The notes under the pieces were generated by a model. It saw only the letters and a program-made list of their open reading frames with translations. It was not told the origin of the DNA and ran no database searches. From assembly GCA_905214425.1 (NCBI GenBank), contig CAJMLY010000015.1, forward strand, positions 1 through 51,327: a stretch of DNA of 51,327 bases, read 5' to 3'. Position numbers and translations under genes: made by a program. Source of the stretch: an uncultured bacterium (GTDB taxonomy: Bacteria > Actinomycetota > Coriobacteriia > Coriobacteriales > Coriobacteriaceae). Shown here in pieces: positions 8,165-17,106 of this stretch (its first letter is position 1; each line of letters opens with the position of its first letter).

Positions 8165-8229
8165 GTTGCGGTGAAATAGTTCCTAAAATCGGCATCCAAG
8201 ACATAAAACAGGAACTATTCCACCGCAAC
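8165..8229. repeat. Palindromic intergenic repeat, GTTGCGGTGAAATAG family (copy 1)
   Basis: Arms 8165-8184 (GTTGCGGTGAAATAGTTCCT) and 8210-8229 pair with one mismatch around a 25-base loop. A second copy with the same outer 15 bases but a different inner stem is at 22599-22666, and a lone arm end (TTCCACCGCAAC) is at 35323-35334. Downstream of both full copies is a related phrase (CCAAATTAGCTGCCC here, CCAAATTGACTGCTC near 22713). Confidence 0.8.
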
Positions 8230-8268
8230 CGCCAAGGGTCCCGCTCCAAATTAGCTGCCCACATATGC

Positions 8269-8308
8269 AAAAGGAGGCCTCCGCGGCGATGCGGAAGCCT
8301 CCTTTTTT
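8269..8308 (-). terminator. Bidirectional intrinsic terminator between niaR and the ferredoxin gene
   Basis: GGAGGCCTCCGC pairs with GCGGAAGCCTCC (one mismatch) over a six-base loop. It has a T-run on the + side (8303-8308) and an A-run on the other, so it can end both the rightward nad operon and the leftward ferredoxin transcript. Confidence 0.8.
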
Positions 8309-8347
8309 GTGCACGGTGTACTTTTGAGTGTGCAAGTGGGGGAGTTG

Positions 8348-8533
8348 TTACTCCTCGACGATCTCGGTGATCGCGCCAGCGGGGCAAGCGTCCTGGCAAG
8401 CGCCACAGGCGACGCAGGAGTCCTCGTCAGCGACGGTAGCGACGTCCTGGAGCTCCAGAACGCCAGCGGGGCAGGAGTCGACGCAAACGCCACAAGCGAT
8501 GCACTCGTCGGCATCAATTACGGGATGAGCCAT
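8348..8533 (-). CDS. 2x[4Fe-4S] ferredoxin
   Basis: 61-residue clostridial-type ferredoxin with two CxxCxxCxxxCP sets: CIACGVCVDSCP and CVACGACQDACP. It serves as a soluble low-potential electron carrier. I chose the ATG at 8533 (AGAGAGGAAACTACC upstream), which gives the usual MAHPVIDADEC opening; the upstream extension of the frame is not ferredoxin-like. Possible partners in the window include the Fe-S/FAD oxidoreductase at 28000, but no direct link is visible. Confidence 0.95.
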   Translation of the reverse strand: MAHPVIDADECIACGVCVDSCPAGVLELQDVATVADEDSCVACGACQDACPAGAITEIVEE

Positions 8534-8756
8534 GGTAGTTTCCTCTCTGTTGACCGACGCTACAGGCGATGCGCGCCGGTTTGATTCGGGCAAAAACATA
8601 CCACGGGAGCGACCGTTTGCAATACCCTCTGGCCGGCATCTTCATACCGTTCGCCGAGTATGCCAAGGTTTACTAAAAAACATGCAGGTGAGGCCGTTGA
8701 GCTGCGCAAATGTTAGCTATAGGTGACTTGAAATATGGGGCGATTGAGCGTGCTTG

Positions 8757-8802
8757 CGGAAACCGCATCCCGTAATCCACGTCCAAAACGGGACACGGCT
8801 TC
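8757..8802. repeat. Hairpin related to the 61-bp tandem units at 35.1 kb
   Basis: GGAAACCGCATCCCG (8758-8772) and CGGGACACGGCTTC (8789-8802) form an imperfect hairpin whose arms match the GGGAAACCGTGTCCCG arm at 35206-35221. It is a solitary copy in the 509-base gap between the ferredoxin gene and dnaK. The rest of that gap is the dnaK promoter and leader, plus about 220 bases (8534-8756) with nothing recognisable. Confidence 0.6.
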
Positions 8803-8907
8803 AGACCCGCACCTCAGTCAACTCTACATAGATCTCAATAGATCTACCGAGAACTCAAACAGTGCATCTACCTGCGCATTTGAGAACCTAAACTCTCAGA
8901 GATAAGA

Positions 8908-8941
8908 AATCTTATATGAATTGACTTAGATTTTGTATATT
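8908..8941 (+). promoter_or_regulatory. dnaK heat-shock operator and promoter region
   Basis: The 25 bases 8908-8932 begin AATCTTATAT and end GACTTAGATT, with inverted ends AATCTTA/TTAGATT. A -10-like TATATT (8936-8941) follows. The same pattern, identical at 20 of 25 positions (21 of 26 counting the following T), is upstream of clpB at 19526-19550. It resembles a diverged HspR inverted repeat (CTTATAT-N6-ACTTAGA against the actinobacterial CTTGAGT-N7-ACTCAAG). A GC-rich hairpin (8986-8992 with 9009-9015) sits in the leader before the ribosome site. Confidence 0.65.
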
Positions 8942-9042
8942 CCGGCCCATAAGGGGATACACTACATCCTGAAAGACAAGCCGAAGCGCCGCGCGACAGA
9001 CCGTCGAGGCGGCGCGAACGCAAAAGAGAGAGGGAATTTCTA

Positions 9043-10935
<1,893 letters not shown>

Positions 10936-10937
10936 TC

Positions 10938-11780
10938 ATGTCCGCCCGTAAAGCTCGCACGGAGGCGGCCGCCGTTGGTGCCGCCCCCGTTGACTCTGAG
11001 GAGAAGGACGTGAAGATTCCCGTAGAGGCCGCAGACGATACCGAGGCCAACGAGGCCGAGGCCGCCGAGGCTGCCGAGAACCAAGTAGAGGATTCCAACA
11101 AGGAGGCGACGATGACCGAGGACGAGATGGTGGAAGCCGCTATCCGCGCCGGTGAGGAAGCCGCCGACAACGACTTTAAGCTCAAGTTCGAGCAGGCTCA
11201 GAAAGAGCTTGCCGACGTGCGCAATGAGCTCGATGCTGCGGCAGAGGCTCAGAAGGCCGCCGAGGACAAGGCAAAGGACGCCACCGAGCGTACCGCCCGT
11301 CTGCAGGCCGACTGGGAGAACTTCCGTCGCCGCACCGCCAATGAGCGTATCGCCGAGCGCGAGCGCGCGACCGAGAAGCTCGTCACCGCGCTGCTGCCGG
11401 TGATCGACGATATCGAGCGCGCGATCGACCATGCCCGCAGTCAAGAGCTTTCCGACGACTTTAAGCAGTTCGTCGATGGCGTTGACGCGGTACATGCCAA
11501 GCTGCTCGATGTGTTTGCGCACGAGGGCGTTGAGCCCATCGACCCCAAGGGCGAGGCGTTCGATCCGCTCGAGCATCAGGCCGTGGGTCGCGTCGAGGAC
11601 GCATCGCAGTACGACGAGACCGTCAACGACGTGTACCAGAAGGGCTACCGCATGGCGGACCGCATCCTGCGCTCCGCGATGGTGACGGTGACCTACGGTG
11701 GCGAGAAGCGCCCCGCACCGGAGCCCGAAGCGGCGCCCGAGGATGCTGCGGCCGATACGGCCGAGAGCACCGAGGAGTAA
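10938..11780 (+). CDS. grpE: Nucleotide exchange factor GrpE
   Basis: 280 residues. The C-terminal ~165 are the GrpE fold: a long coiled coil (LKFEQAQKELADVRNELDAA), then ENFRRRTANERIAERERA, LLPVIDDIERAI and the beta-wing GYRMADRILRSAMVTV. It releases ADP from DnaK. The first ~90 residues are an acidic low-complexity tail rich in Glu and Ala. The start is uncertain. The ATG at 10938 lies two bases after dnaK with no clear ribosome site. An in-frame ATG at 11112 has a near-perfect AAGGAGG 7 bases upstream and would give a 222-residue protein. Confidence 0.93.
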   Translation: MSARKARTEAAAVGAAPVDSEEKDVKIPVEAADDTEANEAEAAEAAENQVEDSNKEATMTEDEMVEAAIRAGEEAADNDFKLKFEQAQKELADVRNELDAAAEAQKAAEDKAKDATERTARLQADWENFRRRTANERIAERERATEKLVTALLPVIDDIERAIDHARSQELSDDFKQFVDGVDAVHAKLLDVFAHEGVEPIDPKGEAFDPLEHQAVGRVEDASQYDETVNDVYQKGYRMADRILRSAMVTVTYGGEKRPAPEPEAAPEDAAADTAESTEE

Positions 11781-11785
11781 TTGAG

Positions 11786-11816
11786 AAGGGCCCCGGGGCA
11801 ACACCCGGGGCCCTTT
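11786..11816 (+). terminator. Hairpin between grpE and dnaJ
   Basis: GGGCCCCGGG (11788-11797) pairs exactly with CCCGGGGCCC (11804-11813), followed only by TTT. The strong stem with a short T-tract inside the heat-shock cluster suggests partial termination or a transcript-processing or stability point that lowers dnaJ-hspR relative to dnaK-grpE. Confidence 0.6.
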
Positions 11817-11887
11817 CTGGCCTAGTGCCATATGAAAGCATGAGCCGCCGCCCGCTGGGCGGCGGGTGAAACAGGAGAGGAGCTACG

Positions 11888-12853
11888 ATGGCTGCAGGCA
11901 AAACCTTCTATGACATCCTGGGCGTATCCAAGAGCGCCTCCGACAAAGAGATCAAGAGCGCGTTTCGCAAGCTCGCGCAAAAATATCACCCCGATGCCGG
12001 CGGCGACGAGGCCAAGTTCAAGGAGATCAGCGAGGCCTACGAGACGCTTTCGGACGAGAAGAAGCGCAAAGAGTACGACCAGATGCTCATGTTCGGCGGC
12101 ATGCCGGGCGCGGGCGGCGCGTATAGCGGTGGCTACGGCGCCGGTGCCGGCGCGAGCGGCTGGGGCGATATCTTCGACAGCATCTTTAGTGGCAACGGCG
12201 CCTGGGGCAGCGATTGGGGCTCGGGCTTTGCCGGGGCCGCGGGTGCTGCCGGTGCCGGCGCGGGCCGCAACCGCGCGCGCAAGGGCGGCGACCTGTCGCT
12301 GACCGTCGATGTGACAGCCGAGGACGCGTTCCGCGGCGTGACGCACAAGGTCACCTACCGCATTCCCTCGACGGGCGAGCAGCAGACCATCACGGTCTCG
12401 GTGCCTGCGGGTGCGGTCGACGGCGGCAAATTGCGTTACAAGCGCCGTGGCGAGTACGGCGTTGCCGGAGGCGAGCGCGGCGACCTGGTCGTGACCACAC
12501 ACGTGGAGGAGCATCCGCTGTTTAAGCGTAAAGGTGCCGACGTGACCATGGAGGTGCCGATCTCGGTCTATGAGGCGGCGCTCGGCTGCACGGTGGATGT
12601 GCCCACGCCCGGCGGCGCGACGGTTCGTCTGAAGGTGCCCGCTGGCACCCAGACGGGCAAGAAGTTCCGCTTTAAGGAGATGGGTGCGCCCGACGTTAAG
12701 CATCGCGGCCGCACGGGTGCGCTGCTCGTCGAGATCAAGGTACAGGTTCCCTCGAACCTGTCCGACGATGAGCGCGATGCCATGACCAAGCTGCGCGAGG
12801 CCGACACGCGCGACTACCGCGAGAAAGTCAACCGTTACAAGGCGACGTTCTAG
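11888..12853 (+). CDS. dnaJ: DnaJ-family co-chaperone lacking the zinc finger (CbpA/class II type)
   Basis: 321 residues. J-domain 5-70 with the HPD motif (KYHPDAGG), then a Gly/Ala-rich linker (about 78-130) and two beta-barrel substrate domains (DLSLTVDVTAEDAFRG, TITVSVPAGAVDGGKLRYK, GDLVVTTHVEEHPLFKRKG, TVDVPTPGG). No CxxCxGxG repeats occur, so it is a class II, CbpA-like J-protein, even though it takes dnaJ's place in the cluster. It stimulates DnaK ATPase and delivers substrates. Ribosome site AGGAGAGGAG is upstream. A second, zinc-finger DnaJ may exist elsewhere in the genome. Confidence 0.93.
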   Translation: MAAGKTFYDILGVSKSASDKEIKSAFRKLAQKYHPDAGGDEAKFKEISEAYETLSDEKKRKEYDQMLMFGGMPGAGGAYSGGYGAGAGASGWGDIFDSIFSGNGAWGSDWGSGFAGAAGAAGAGAGRNRARKGGDLSLTVDVTAEDAFRGVTHKVTYRIPSTGEQQTITVSVPAGAVDGGKLRYKRRGEYGVAGGERGDLVVTTHVEEHPLFKRKGADVTMEVPISVYEAALGCTVDVPTPGGATVRLKVPAGTQTGKKFRFKEMGAPDVKHRGRTGALLVEIKVQVPSNLSDDERDAMTKLREADTRDYREKVNRYKATF

Positions 12854-12926
12854 TTTGGCTGCGTAGCCCACGGGCTGGCCGCAGGCTTATGATGGAGATG
12901 TGCGAGACGGAAAGGGGTCAGGTAGC

Positions 12927-13343
12927 ATGGCCGAGGACAATAGGAACAAACCGCTGTACATGATCAGCGTGGCGGCCGAGCTGACCGGCATGCATCCGCA
13001 GACTCTGCGCGTCTACGAGTCCAAGGGCCTGGTGAACCCCCAGCGCTCGGGCGGTAACACGCGTCTGTATTCGCGTGCCGATATCGAGCGCCTGGAGCTC
13101 ATCAACCAGCTGACCGACGAAGGCATCAACCTTGCCGGCGTGGTGCGCATCCTCGATATGAAGGAGCGTGCCGAGGAGCGTGAGCGCGAGAACGAAAAGC
13201 TCCGTGCTCGCGTGCGCCAGCTCGAGGACAAGCTGCATGAGTACAAGATGCAGAAGAAGATCACCGCCCTGGCCCCGCGCGACGGCTCGGTCAACCCTGA
13301 GCAGGTCATGCGCAAGCTTTTGGGCGCCGGCGGGGATTTGTAG
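12927..13343 (+). CDS. hspR: Heat-shock repressor HspR (MerR family)
   Basis: 138 residues. MerR winged helix at the N-terminus (MISVAAELTGMHPQTLRVYE, then GLVNPQRSGGNTRLYS), followed by a coiled coil (about 75-110) and a short tail. In actinobacteria HspR binds inverted repeats upstream of dnaK and clpB, using DnaK as co-repressor. Its place at the end of the cluster and the shared elements upstream of dnaK and clpB fit that. I use the ATG at 12927, after AAAGGGGTCAGG; the upstream frame extension is not conserved in character. The stop codon abuts a structured element. Confidence 0.93.
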   Translation: MAEDNRNKPLYMISVAAELTGMHPQTLRVYESKGLVNPQRSGGNTRLYSRADIERLELINQLTDEGINLAGVVRILDMKERAEERERENEKLRARVRQLEDKLHEYKMQKKITALAPRDGSVNPEQVMRKLLGAGGDL

Positions 13344-13488
13344 TTACGCGGGTTTACCAACCCGCGTAACCAGTCGACGCTGCAAGCCCGCCAGAGCGGC
13401 AATCTGCCTTTCAACTTCGACGGCATGATCAAAAGATCAATGCCGCCTTGTTTCAAGGCACCTTGCTCGCTCTGGCGGGCTTTCGCTG
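13343..13488 (+). ncRNA. Structured RNA-like element, copy A (downstream of hspR)
   Basis: Starts on the last base of the hspR stop. P1: GTTACGCGGGTT/AACCCGCGTAAC, loop TACC. Linker ends CGACGCTGC (13375-13383). P2: 13384-13398 with 13468-13482 (15 bp, perfect), extended by GCAA/TTGC. TC/CC internal loop. P3: TGCCTT/AAGGCA. Nine-base loop strands TCAACTTCG (13411-13419) and CCTTGTTTC (13446-13454). P4: CGGCAT-GATC, loop AAAA, GATC, bulged A, ATGCCG. TCGCTG (13483-13488) follows P2. A second copy at 30785 keeps all loops and architecture while changing the stems. No T-run follows, so a simple terminator is unlikely. Confidence 0.75.
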
Positions 13489-13517
13489 TCCGCGCCAAAA
13501 CATCGGCGTTGCCGGAG

Positions 13518-13545
13518 TAGTCATTGGACGTTCTTAAATGACTAG
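13518..13545. repeat. Dispersed repeat related to the ACTAGTC/GACGTTCTTAAA family
   Basis: These 28 bases (TAGTCATTGGACGTTCTTAAA then TGACTAG) match, on the reverse strand, part of the array at 31407-31495 with three bases missing and one change. The other bases between hspR and the hydratase gene (to 13717) hold the structured element and a small hairpin GCCCAAA-TCT-TTTGGGC (13686-13702) just before the ribosome site. Confidence 0.6.
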
Positions 13546-13717
13546 TTGAAAGGGACACTCTTGCATCAAATCTGCCGGCCCTCGCCGGGCTCGTCCTGTA
13601 CTTTACTGAGATAAAGTGAACGCGTAGATTCGTAACCCACTCGCAACCGTTCTATGGCACGATATTGAACGAATGTATGCTATGCGCCCAAATCTTTTGG
13701 GCAGAGTGGGAGACAGT

Positions 13718-16018
13718 ATGGTTAAGCTGTACGAGGACGGCATCTACCTGCGCGGCGGCAGCGAGGTTGTGCCTGCGGCCGAGGCTGCCGAGCGCGGTAT
13801 TACGCAGACGCCCGAGGATGCCAAGCGCGGCACCATCGCGTATTCGATCCTCCAGGCACACAATACGTCCGGAGACCCCGAGGCGCTCAAGATTCGCTTC
13901 GACGCCATGGCGAGCCACGACATCACCTTTGTCGGCATCATCCAGACGGCGCGCGCCTCGGGCATGGAGCAGTTCCCGCTGCCCTACGTGCTCACCAACT
14001 GCCATAACTCGCTGTGCGCCGTGGGCGGCACCATCAACGAGGATGACCACGTCTTTGGCCTTTCCGCTGCTAAGAAGTACGGCGGCATCTTCGTCCCGCC
14101 GCATATCGCCGTCATCCACTCCTTTATGCGTGAGAACTTCGCCGGCTGCGGCAAGATGATCCTGGGCTCCGACTCGCACACCCGCTACGGCGCCCTGGGC
14201 ACCATGGCCGTGGGCGAGGGCGGTGGCGAGCTGGCAAAGCAGCTGCTGCGCGACACCTACGACGTTGCCTATCCCGGCGTCGTTGCCATCTACCTCACGG
14301 GCGCCCCGCGTCCCGGCGTCGGCCCGCACGACGTGGCACTCGCCATCATCCGTGCCGTCTTTGCCAAGGGCTACGTCAAGAACAAGGTCATGGAGTTCGT
14401 GGGCCCCGGCATCGCGAGCATGACGACCGACTACCGCAACGGCGTCGATGTCATGACCACCGAGACCACCTGCCTGTCGAGCATCTGGGCCACCGACGAG
14501 GACACGCACGCGTTTTTGACCATGCACGGCCGCGGCGACGACTACCGCGAGCTCAAGCCCGCCGATGTCGCCTACTACGACGGCTGCGTCGAGGTCGATT
14601 TGTCGAGCATCAAGCCCATGATCGCGCTGCCGTTCCATCCTTCCAACGGCTTTGAGATCGACGAGCTCAACGAGAACCTCGAGGACATCCTGCACGAGGT
14701 GGAACTCGAGGCCGCCAAGATCGGCGAGGGCAAGACGCACTTTAGCCTGCTCGACAAGATCGTCGACGGCAAGCTGCACGTGCAGCAGGGCGTTATCGCC
14801 GGCTGCTCGGGCGGCAACTACGATTCCGTGGTCCAGGCTGCCCGCGTACTCAAGGGCGCCAACACCGGCTGCGGCGAGTTTTCGCTGTCGGTCTATCCCA
14901 CGAGCCAGCCCGTGGCGCTCGAGCTTACACGCCGCGGCTACATCTACGACCTCATGGAGGCCGGCGCGATCGTGCGCACGGCGTTCTGCGGCCCGTGCTT
15001 CGGCGCCGGCGACACGCCCGCCAACAACGGCCTTTCGATCCGCCACACTACGCGCAACTTCCCCAACCGCGAGGGTTCCAAGCCGGGCAATGGCCAGCTG
15101 AGCGCCGTGGCCCTGATGGACGCCCGCTCCATTGCGGCGACGGCTGCCAACGGCGGCGTCCTGACGCCGGCGACCGACCTGCCCGAGGAGACTTGGGACG
15201 AGGCCTGCGAGTACACCTTTGACGACGCGCCGTACAAAAAGCGCGTGTACTGGGGCTTTGGCAAGGCGGAGCCTGCCGACGAGCTGGTCGAGGGTCCCAA
15301 CATCAAGCCGTGGCCCGCGATGGAGCCGCTCGGCGACGATATCCTGCTCAAGGTGTGCTCCAAGATCATGGATCCGGTCACCACGACCGACGAGCTCATT
15401 CCTTCGGGCGAGACGAGCTCCTTCCGCTCCAACCCGCTGGGCCTGGCCGAGTTTACGCTCAGCCGTCGCGATCCGGCCTACGTGGGTCGCTCCAAGGAGG
15501 TCGACGCCGTGGAGAAGCGCCGCGTTGCCGGCGAGGCAGCAGGCGATCTGGCGGCACTCGATGCCGAGCTTGCGGGCGTGTTTGAGGCGCTGGTCGGCGC
15601 GGGTGTCGCGGCCGATGCCAAGGCGACTGAGTACGGCTCCATGCTCTATGCCAAGAAGCCCGGTGACGGTTCCGCCCGCGAGCAGGCCGCGAGCTGTCAG
15701 CGCGTGATCGGCGGTCTGGCCAACATCGTCCACGAGTACGCCACCAAGCGCTATCGCTCCAACGTGATGAACTGGGGTATGGTGCCCTTCCAGATGGAGG
15801 CCGAGCCCAGCTTTGAGGTGGGCGACTATGTCTTTGTGCCGGGTATCCGTGCCGCGCTCGACGGTGACCTAAAGGACATCGCCGCCTACGTGGTGCGCGC
15901 CGACGGTGCGGTCGAGCAGATTGAGCTCTACATTGCCGATATGACGGCAGAGGAGCGTGCCATCGTCAAGGCCGGCTGCCTGATCAACTACAACAAGTTC
16001 AAGGCCGCTGCCGAGTAA
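13718..16018 (+). CDS. Aconitase-superfamily hydratase, YbhJ type
   Basis: 766 residues, close to E. coli YbhJ (about 753). Aconitase-fold signatures: TARASGMEQF, GSDSHTRYGALGTMAVGEGG, the Fe-S segments IAGCSGGNYDS and AFCGPCFGAGDTPANNG, and the swivel-domain region RYRSNVMNWGMVPF. These imply a [4Fe-4S] (de)hydratase on a carboxylate substrate. It resembles YbhJ more than housekeeping AcnA/AcnB, so citrate/isocitrate activity is not assured. Start ATG at 13718 is preceded by GGGAGA; an upstream in-frame ATG lacks a ribosome site. No adjacent TCA-cycle genes are present to fix the pathway. Confidence 0.85.
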   Translation: MVKLYEDGIYLRGGSEVVPAAEAAERGITQTPEDAKRGTIAYSILQAHNTSGDPEALKIRFDAMASHDITFVGIIQTARASGMEQFPLPYVLTNCHNSLCAVGGTINEDDHVFGLSAAKKYGGIFVPPHIAVIHSFMRENFAGCGKMILGSDSHTRYGALGTMAVGEGGGELAKQLLRDTYDVAYPGVVAIYLTGAPRPGVGPHDVALAIIRAVFAKGYVKNKVMEFVGPGIASMTTDYRNGVDVMTTETTCLSSIWATDEDTHAFLTMHGRGDDYRELKPADVAYYDGCVEVDLSSIKPMIALPFHPSNGFEIDELNENLEDILHEVELEAAKIGEGKTHFSLLDKIVDGKLHVQQGVIAGCSGGNYDSVVQAARVLKGANTGCGEFSLSVYPTSQPVALELTRRGYIYDLMEAGAIVRTAFCGPCFGAGDTPANNGLSIRHTTRNFPNREGSKPGNGQLSAVALMDARSIAATAANGGVLTPATDLPEETWDEACEYTFDDAPYKKRVYWGFGKAEPADELVEGPNIKPWPAMEPLGDDILLKVCSKIMDPVTTTDELIPSGETSSFRSNPLGLAEFTLSRRDPAYVGRSKEVDAVEKRRVAGEAAGDLAALDAELAGVFEALVGAGVAADAKATEYGSMLYAKKPGDGSAREQAASCQRVIGGLANIVHEYATKRYRSNVMNWGMVPFQMEAEPSFEVGDYVFVPGIRAALDGDLKDIAAYVVRADGAVEQIELYIADMTAEERAIVKAGCLINYNKFKAAAE

Positions 16019-16033
16019 CGCACTTAATTGTCC

Positions 16034-16107
16034 GCCCGGGGCTTACCCTTTCCCGCCCGCTCACGCGCTTCGCGAGGGTCGCGTTCGGGAAAGGGTAAGC
16101 CCCGGGC
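16034..16107 (+). terminator. Very long perfect hairpin after the hydratase gene
   Basis: Arms 16034-16055 and 16086-16107 are exact 22-base reverse complements (GCCCGGGGCTTACCC... ) around a 30-base GC-rich loop that can itself fold (CGCG repeats). There is no T-run. It may act as a transcript-stabilising or Rho-blocking structure, or be a palindromic repeat; it marks the left edge of the accessory island. Confidence 0.6.
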
Positions 16108-16114
16108 TACATTT

Positions 16115-16236
16115 CTGCGTTCTCGTTGGGTCTTGAGGGACGCTAATAAATAGACTTGCTTGATGCCGCCTCTGTTATCGGGGCGGCTTCTTTTGTCGAA
16201 AACCACCATGAAGGGGTAGGCGCCTTTGCGGTGGTT
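16115..16236 (+). repeat. 122-bp direct repeat, copy 1, with internal terminator and CCACC hairpin
   Basis: Nearly identical to 17443-17565: CTGCGTTCTCGTTGGGTC, then GACGCTAATAAATAG, then an intrinsic terminator (GCCGCC 16165-16170 with GGCGGC 16182-16187, TTCTTTT tail), then TCGAAAACCACC and a hairpin AACCACC/GGTGGTT (16201-16236). The two copies bracket the orphan gene at 16431-17078, as if a cassette had been duplicated or inserted. Confidence 0.8.
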
Positions 16237-16238
16237 CC

Positions 16239-16379
16239 GTTTGTCTCGACCTGTAACATCTGGGCCCCTATTTGACGAGCGGTTGTTACAGATTGAGACA
16301 AACGATCGCCGCCGATCATTTCATCTCAATCTGTAACATCTAGGATCGAAAAGGGCCGCTAGATGTTACAGATCGAGAC
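16239..16379. repeat. Tandem palindromes, TCTCRATCTGTAACATC family (two hairpins)
   Basis: Hairpin 1 spans 16239-16303 (GTTTGTCTCGACCTGTAACA paired with TGTTACAGATTGAGACAAAC). Hairpin 2 spans 16324-16379 (TCTCAATCTGTAACATCTAG paired with CTAGATGTTACAGATCGAGA). The same two-hairpin module with one additional hairpin is at 19242-19463. A lone CCACC-family arm follows at 16398-16421. Confidence 0.8.
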
Positions 16380-16430
16380 AGTGGAACATCGGAGCCGAAA
16401 CCACCACAAAGGTGCCTGCCCGGCGGGTCC

Positions 16431-17078
16431 TTATTTCGATGGGGTCCAGGTTATTTCATCGTCAAATAGCCAAGTGCGTGCCGAGCCACTGTTGCGCGCT
16501 GTCTGCGGATCGGGCTCGCAGGTTTGTTCGTAGGCATCCTCGGTACACCGATCCATAAAATCGACGACTGCCGTCTGGTCGCCCTCCATGACGTAGATTA
16601 CGTCGCCATCCGAGATATAGACCCCCGGTCCTTCATTGTCCACGCAGCCGGGGTCGTATGAGACGTTGCACAATTTGCTCCCGTTTGCCGCATCGAGCTC
16701 AAGGGTCGAATGATACCCGCCAACCATTTGGCCGTTCTTGGCTCGATATGTTGCGGCGCCGTACCACCGCTTAAACGTCTTGCCTTTGAGTAAACTGGTT
16801 GCCTTACCGATAAGCTGCTCATCTTGGGTATAGCGCGTGGCTCCAAGTTCGATTCGGGGATAGTTACTGACCCCAAGCGCTGCGGGCGTACCGTCGAAAT
16901 CGACGGTGATCGAATCGGGTTTGACGATATCGGTGAGGATTTCGATGGGGTAGCTTACGGTTTCAACCGCCGCCTGCGTTGCCGAGGCAGGGAGAAATGC
17001 GAGATAGATAATTCCTACGCCGACTGCGGTAATCGCAAACGCTAAGACGAGCAGGCCGATATAGGTGGAGCGTTTCAC
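16431..17078 (-). CDS. Orphan membrane-anchored extracellular protein (paralogue of 18522-19193)
   Basis: 215 residues of unknown function. One N-terminal membrane helix (about 7-30, LLVLAFAITAVGVGIIYLAF) is followed by an exported domain holding KGKTFKRWYG, LCNVSYDPG and EGPGVYISDGD, with several cysteines suited to disulphides. It shares these segments and its whole layout with the protein at 18522. Start taken at the GTG at 17078 (GAGG upstream), which aligns with the paralogue's start; an ATG nine codons upstream is possible. The gene is lower in GC than its neighbours and lies in a repeat-rich island. No secretion or toxin motif is visible; the role is unknown. Confidence 0.7.
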   Translation of the reverse strand: MKRSTYIGLLVLAFAITAVGVGIIYLAFLPASATQAAVETVSYPIEILTDIVKPDSITVDFDGTPAALGVSNYPRIELGATRYTQDEQLIGKATSLLKGKTFKRWYGAATYRAKNGQMVGGYHSTLELDAANGSKLCNVSYDPGCVDNEGPGVYISDGDVIYVMEGDQTAVVDFMDRCTEDAYEQTCEPDPQTARNSGSARTWLFDDEITWTPSK

Positions 17079-17106
17079 GGCGGGTACCTCGCAAACAGTA
17101 TGCATT

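Noticed and set aside
13343..13370. Simple terminator for hspR
   Set aside because: The first hairpin is perfect but has no T-run, and the conserved loops and second copy at 30.8 kb show it is only the first stem of a larger element.
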